Part shown: positions 31,505 to 32,075 of the stretch, piece after piece
Numbering within the stretch: position 1 is the first letter of the stretch
Layout of the letters: every line of letters starts with the position of its first letter
Source of the DNA: a virus
IMG/VR virus record: IMGVR_UViG_3300030380_003667
Coordinates: 1-32,075 of that record
Strand: one strand, 5' to 3'
DNA length: 32,075 bases
Made by a program: the position numbers and the translations under genes
The notes under the pieces: model-generated
What the model saw: the letters and a program-made list of their open reading frames with translations, nothing else
Told to the model about the DNA's origin: nothing
Databases searched by the model: none

Positions 31505-32075
31505 ATGAATCTACAAGACATTCGACAATACATTGCCAACATCATTGACTACGATCCATCGACGAATCGTGAGTATACCGAACAGATTGAAAATGTAATC
31601 AATCATCATTATCGAATGTTGTTTGCAGAAAAAGCATTTAGTTTTGCTCAAAAGGAAGTGAAACTAGAAATATATACAGATGCAACTAGGACAGCATCTG
31701 GAACATATAGTGGTTCTTTGAAACTTACAATCGTAGATGCAACAAGTGATTTGCCTGCTTGGATTGAGGGCAACATTGTAGAGATTGAAGGTACAGAGTA
31801 TGAGGTTTTGTATAGAGATCCTACAGTACTAACAAGATTTTTTATTGATGCATCGATGGCAGTGTTTTCAGCAAAGACCATTACATTTAAACAAAGATTT
31901 ATTCGTCTTCCACAAGATTGTGTAAGCTTGCTTCAAGTGGGAAGACGTTCAGCTTCTATATCTCCATCAGCAGTAGGTCGTTTTATTCCGTTGACTCGAT
32001 ACGAGGATGAATACTACAACTTGCCATTGGATGAAGTAAACATTCCAAACTACTGGATTATTCAAGACAGCATAT
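31505..32075 (+). CDS. Head-to-tail adaptor-like virion protein (5' part, continues at 1)
   Basis: ATG 31505 follows AGGTG at five bases. The frame is open to the end of the window and continues in frame at base 3, giving 435 aa over the circle join. This part supplies the N-terminal 190 or so residues: a helix (LQDIRQYIANIIDYDPSTNR), then a second helix with HHYRMLFAEKAFSFA and strands. Such a helical start followed by beta-rich DNA-channel contacts is usual for connector adaptors. It lies after the terminator and before the tail hub, so it belongs to the tail part of the late block. Confidence 0.75.
   Translation, partial: MNLQDIRQYIANIIDYDPSTNREYTEQIENVINHHYRMLFAEKAFSFAQKEVKLEIYTDATRTASGTYSGSLKLTIVDATSDLPAWIEGNIVEIEGTEYEVLYRDPTVLTRFFIDASMAVFSAKTITFKQRFIRLPQDCVSLLQVGRRSASISPSAVGRFIPLTRYEDEYYNLPLDEVNIPNYWIIQDSI
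31977..32075. repeat. Terminal direct repeat, right copy (circular closure)
   Basis: This is an exact copy of positions 1-99. It lies inside the coding sequence of the head-tail adaptor gene that starts at 31505. Removing one copy gives a circle of 31,976 bp. Confidence 0.95.

Noticed and set aside
1-32075. tRNA genes, CRISPR arrays, insertion sequences or integrase/attachment site
   Set aside because: I looked for cloverleaf-like GC-rich stretches with the usual TTCGA loop, regularly spaced repeats and recombinase motifs and saw none. A dedicated tRNA search would be decisive.

Overview
The window is a complete, circularly permuted genome of a short-tailed (podovirus-like) tailed phage. The first 99 bases (1-99) and the last 99 bases (31977-32075) are identical, so the molecule closes into a circle of about 31,976 bp. 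One virion gene (31505 through the join to 836) runs across the ends. The packaging, portal, coat and internal-protein genes, with no tail tube, sheath or tape-measure gene visible, point to a podovirus of the class Caudoviricetes. The sequence is AT-rich and uses Shine-Dalgarno sites of the AAAGGA/AGGAG type, so the host is a bacterium. The host group cannot be read from the sequence. The small Lys/Cys-rich proteins resemble families I associate with environmental (often aquatic) phages, which is only a weak hint.

Layout: two divergent transcription blocks start from a control region of about 750 bp (23531-24275). The leftward block (minus strand, 23530 down to 17672) holds 12 mostly small genes. 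They encode two small membrane proteins, a Cys-rich conserved phage protein, a SWIM-like zinc-finger protein, a ribbon-helix-helix protein, a fused primase/VapE-type helicase and a PD-(D/E)XK nuclease. No DNA polymerase, RNA polymerase, integrase or recognisable lysogeny repressor is present, so the phage probably primes and unwinds its own DNA and borrows the host polymerases. The rightward block (plus strand, 24276 through the join to 17677) holds a RusA-type resolvase, small and large terminase, portal, a scaffold-like protein, major capsid, a decoration-like protein and the head-tail adaptor. It continues with a tail hub, three surface-type proteins, three internal virion proteins (one of 1932 aa) and small fibre proteins. 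After a terminator come the lysis genes (a membrane protein and a T7-lysozyme-type amidase), mixed with several very basic small proteins, and finally a C5 cytosine methyltransferase.

Two signals deserve attention. First, the 3' two thirds of the methyltransferase gene contains a second, well-formed 158-codon reading frame (17133-17609) shifted by +1. It has its own ribosome binding site and text that looks like a conserved phage protein, so this DNA may encode two proteins at once. Second, the control region carries a dense array of TGTTC/GAACA sites, including perfect palindromes and a tandem pair of 18-bp inverted-repeat units. It also has a leftward promoter whose spacer is filled by a 17-bp palindrome. 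This looks like a combined replication origin and regulatory switch. The array, a strand-biased hexamer (TGTCGG) in the left block, and several genes too short for routine calling are described below.
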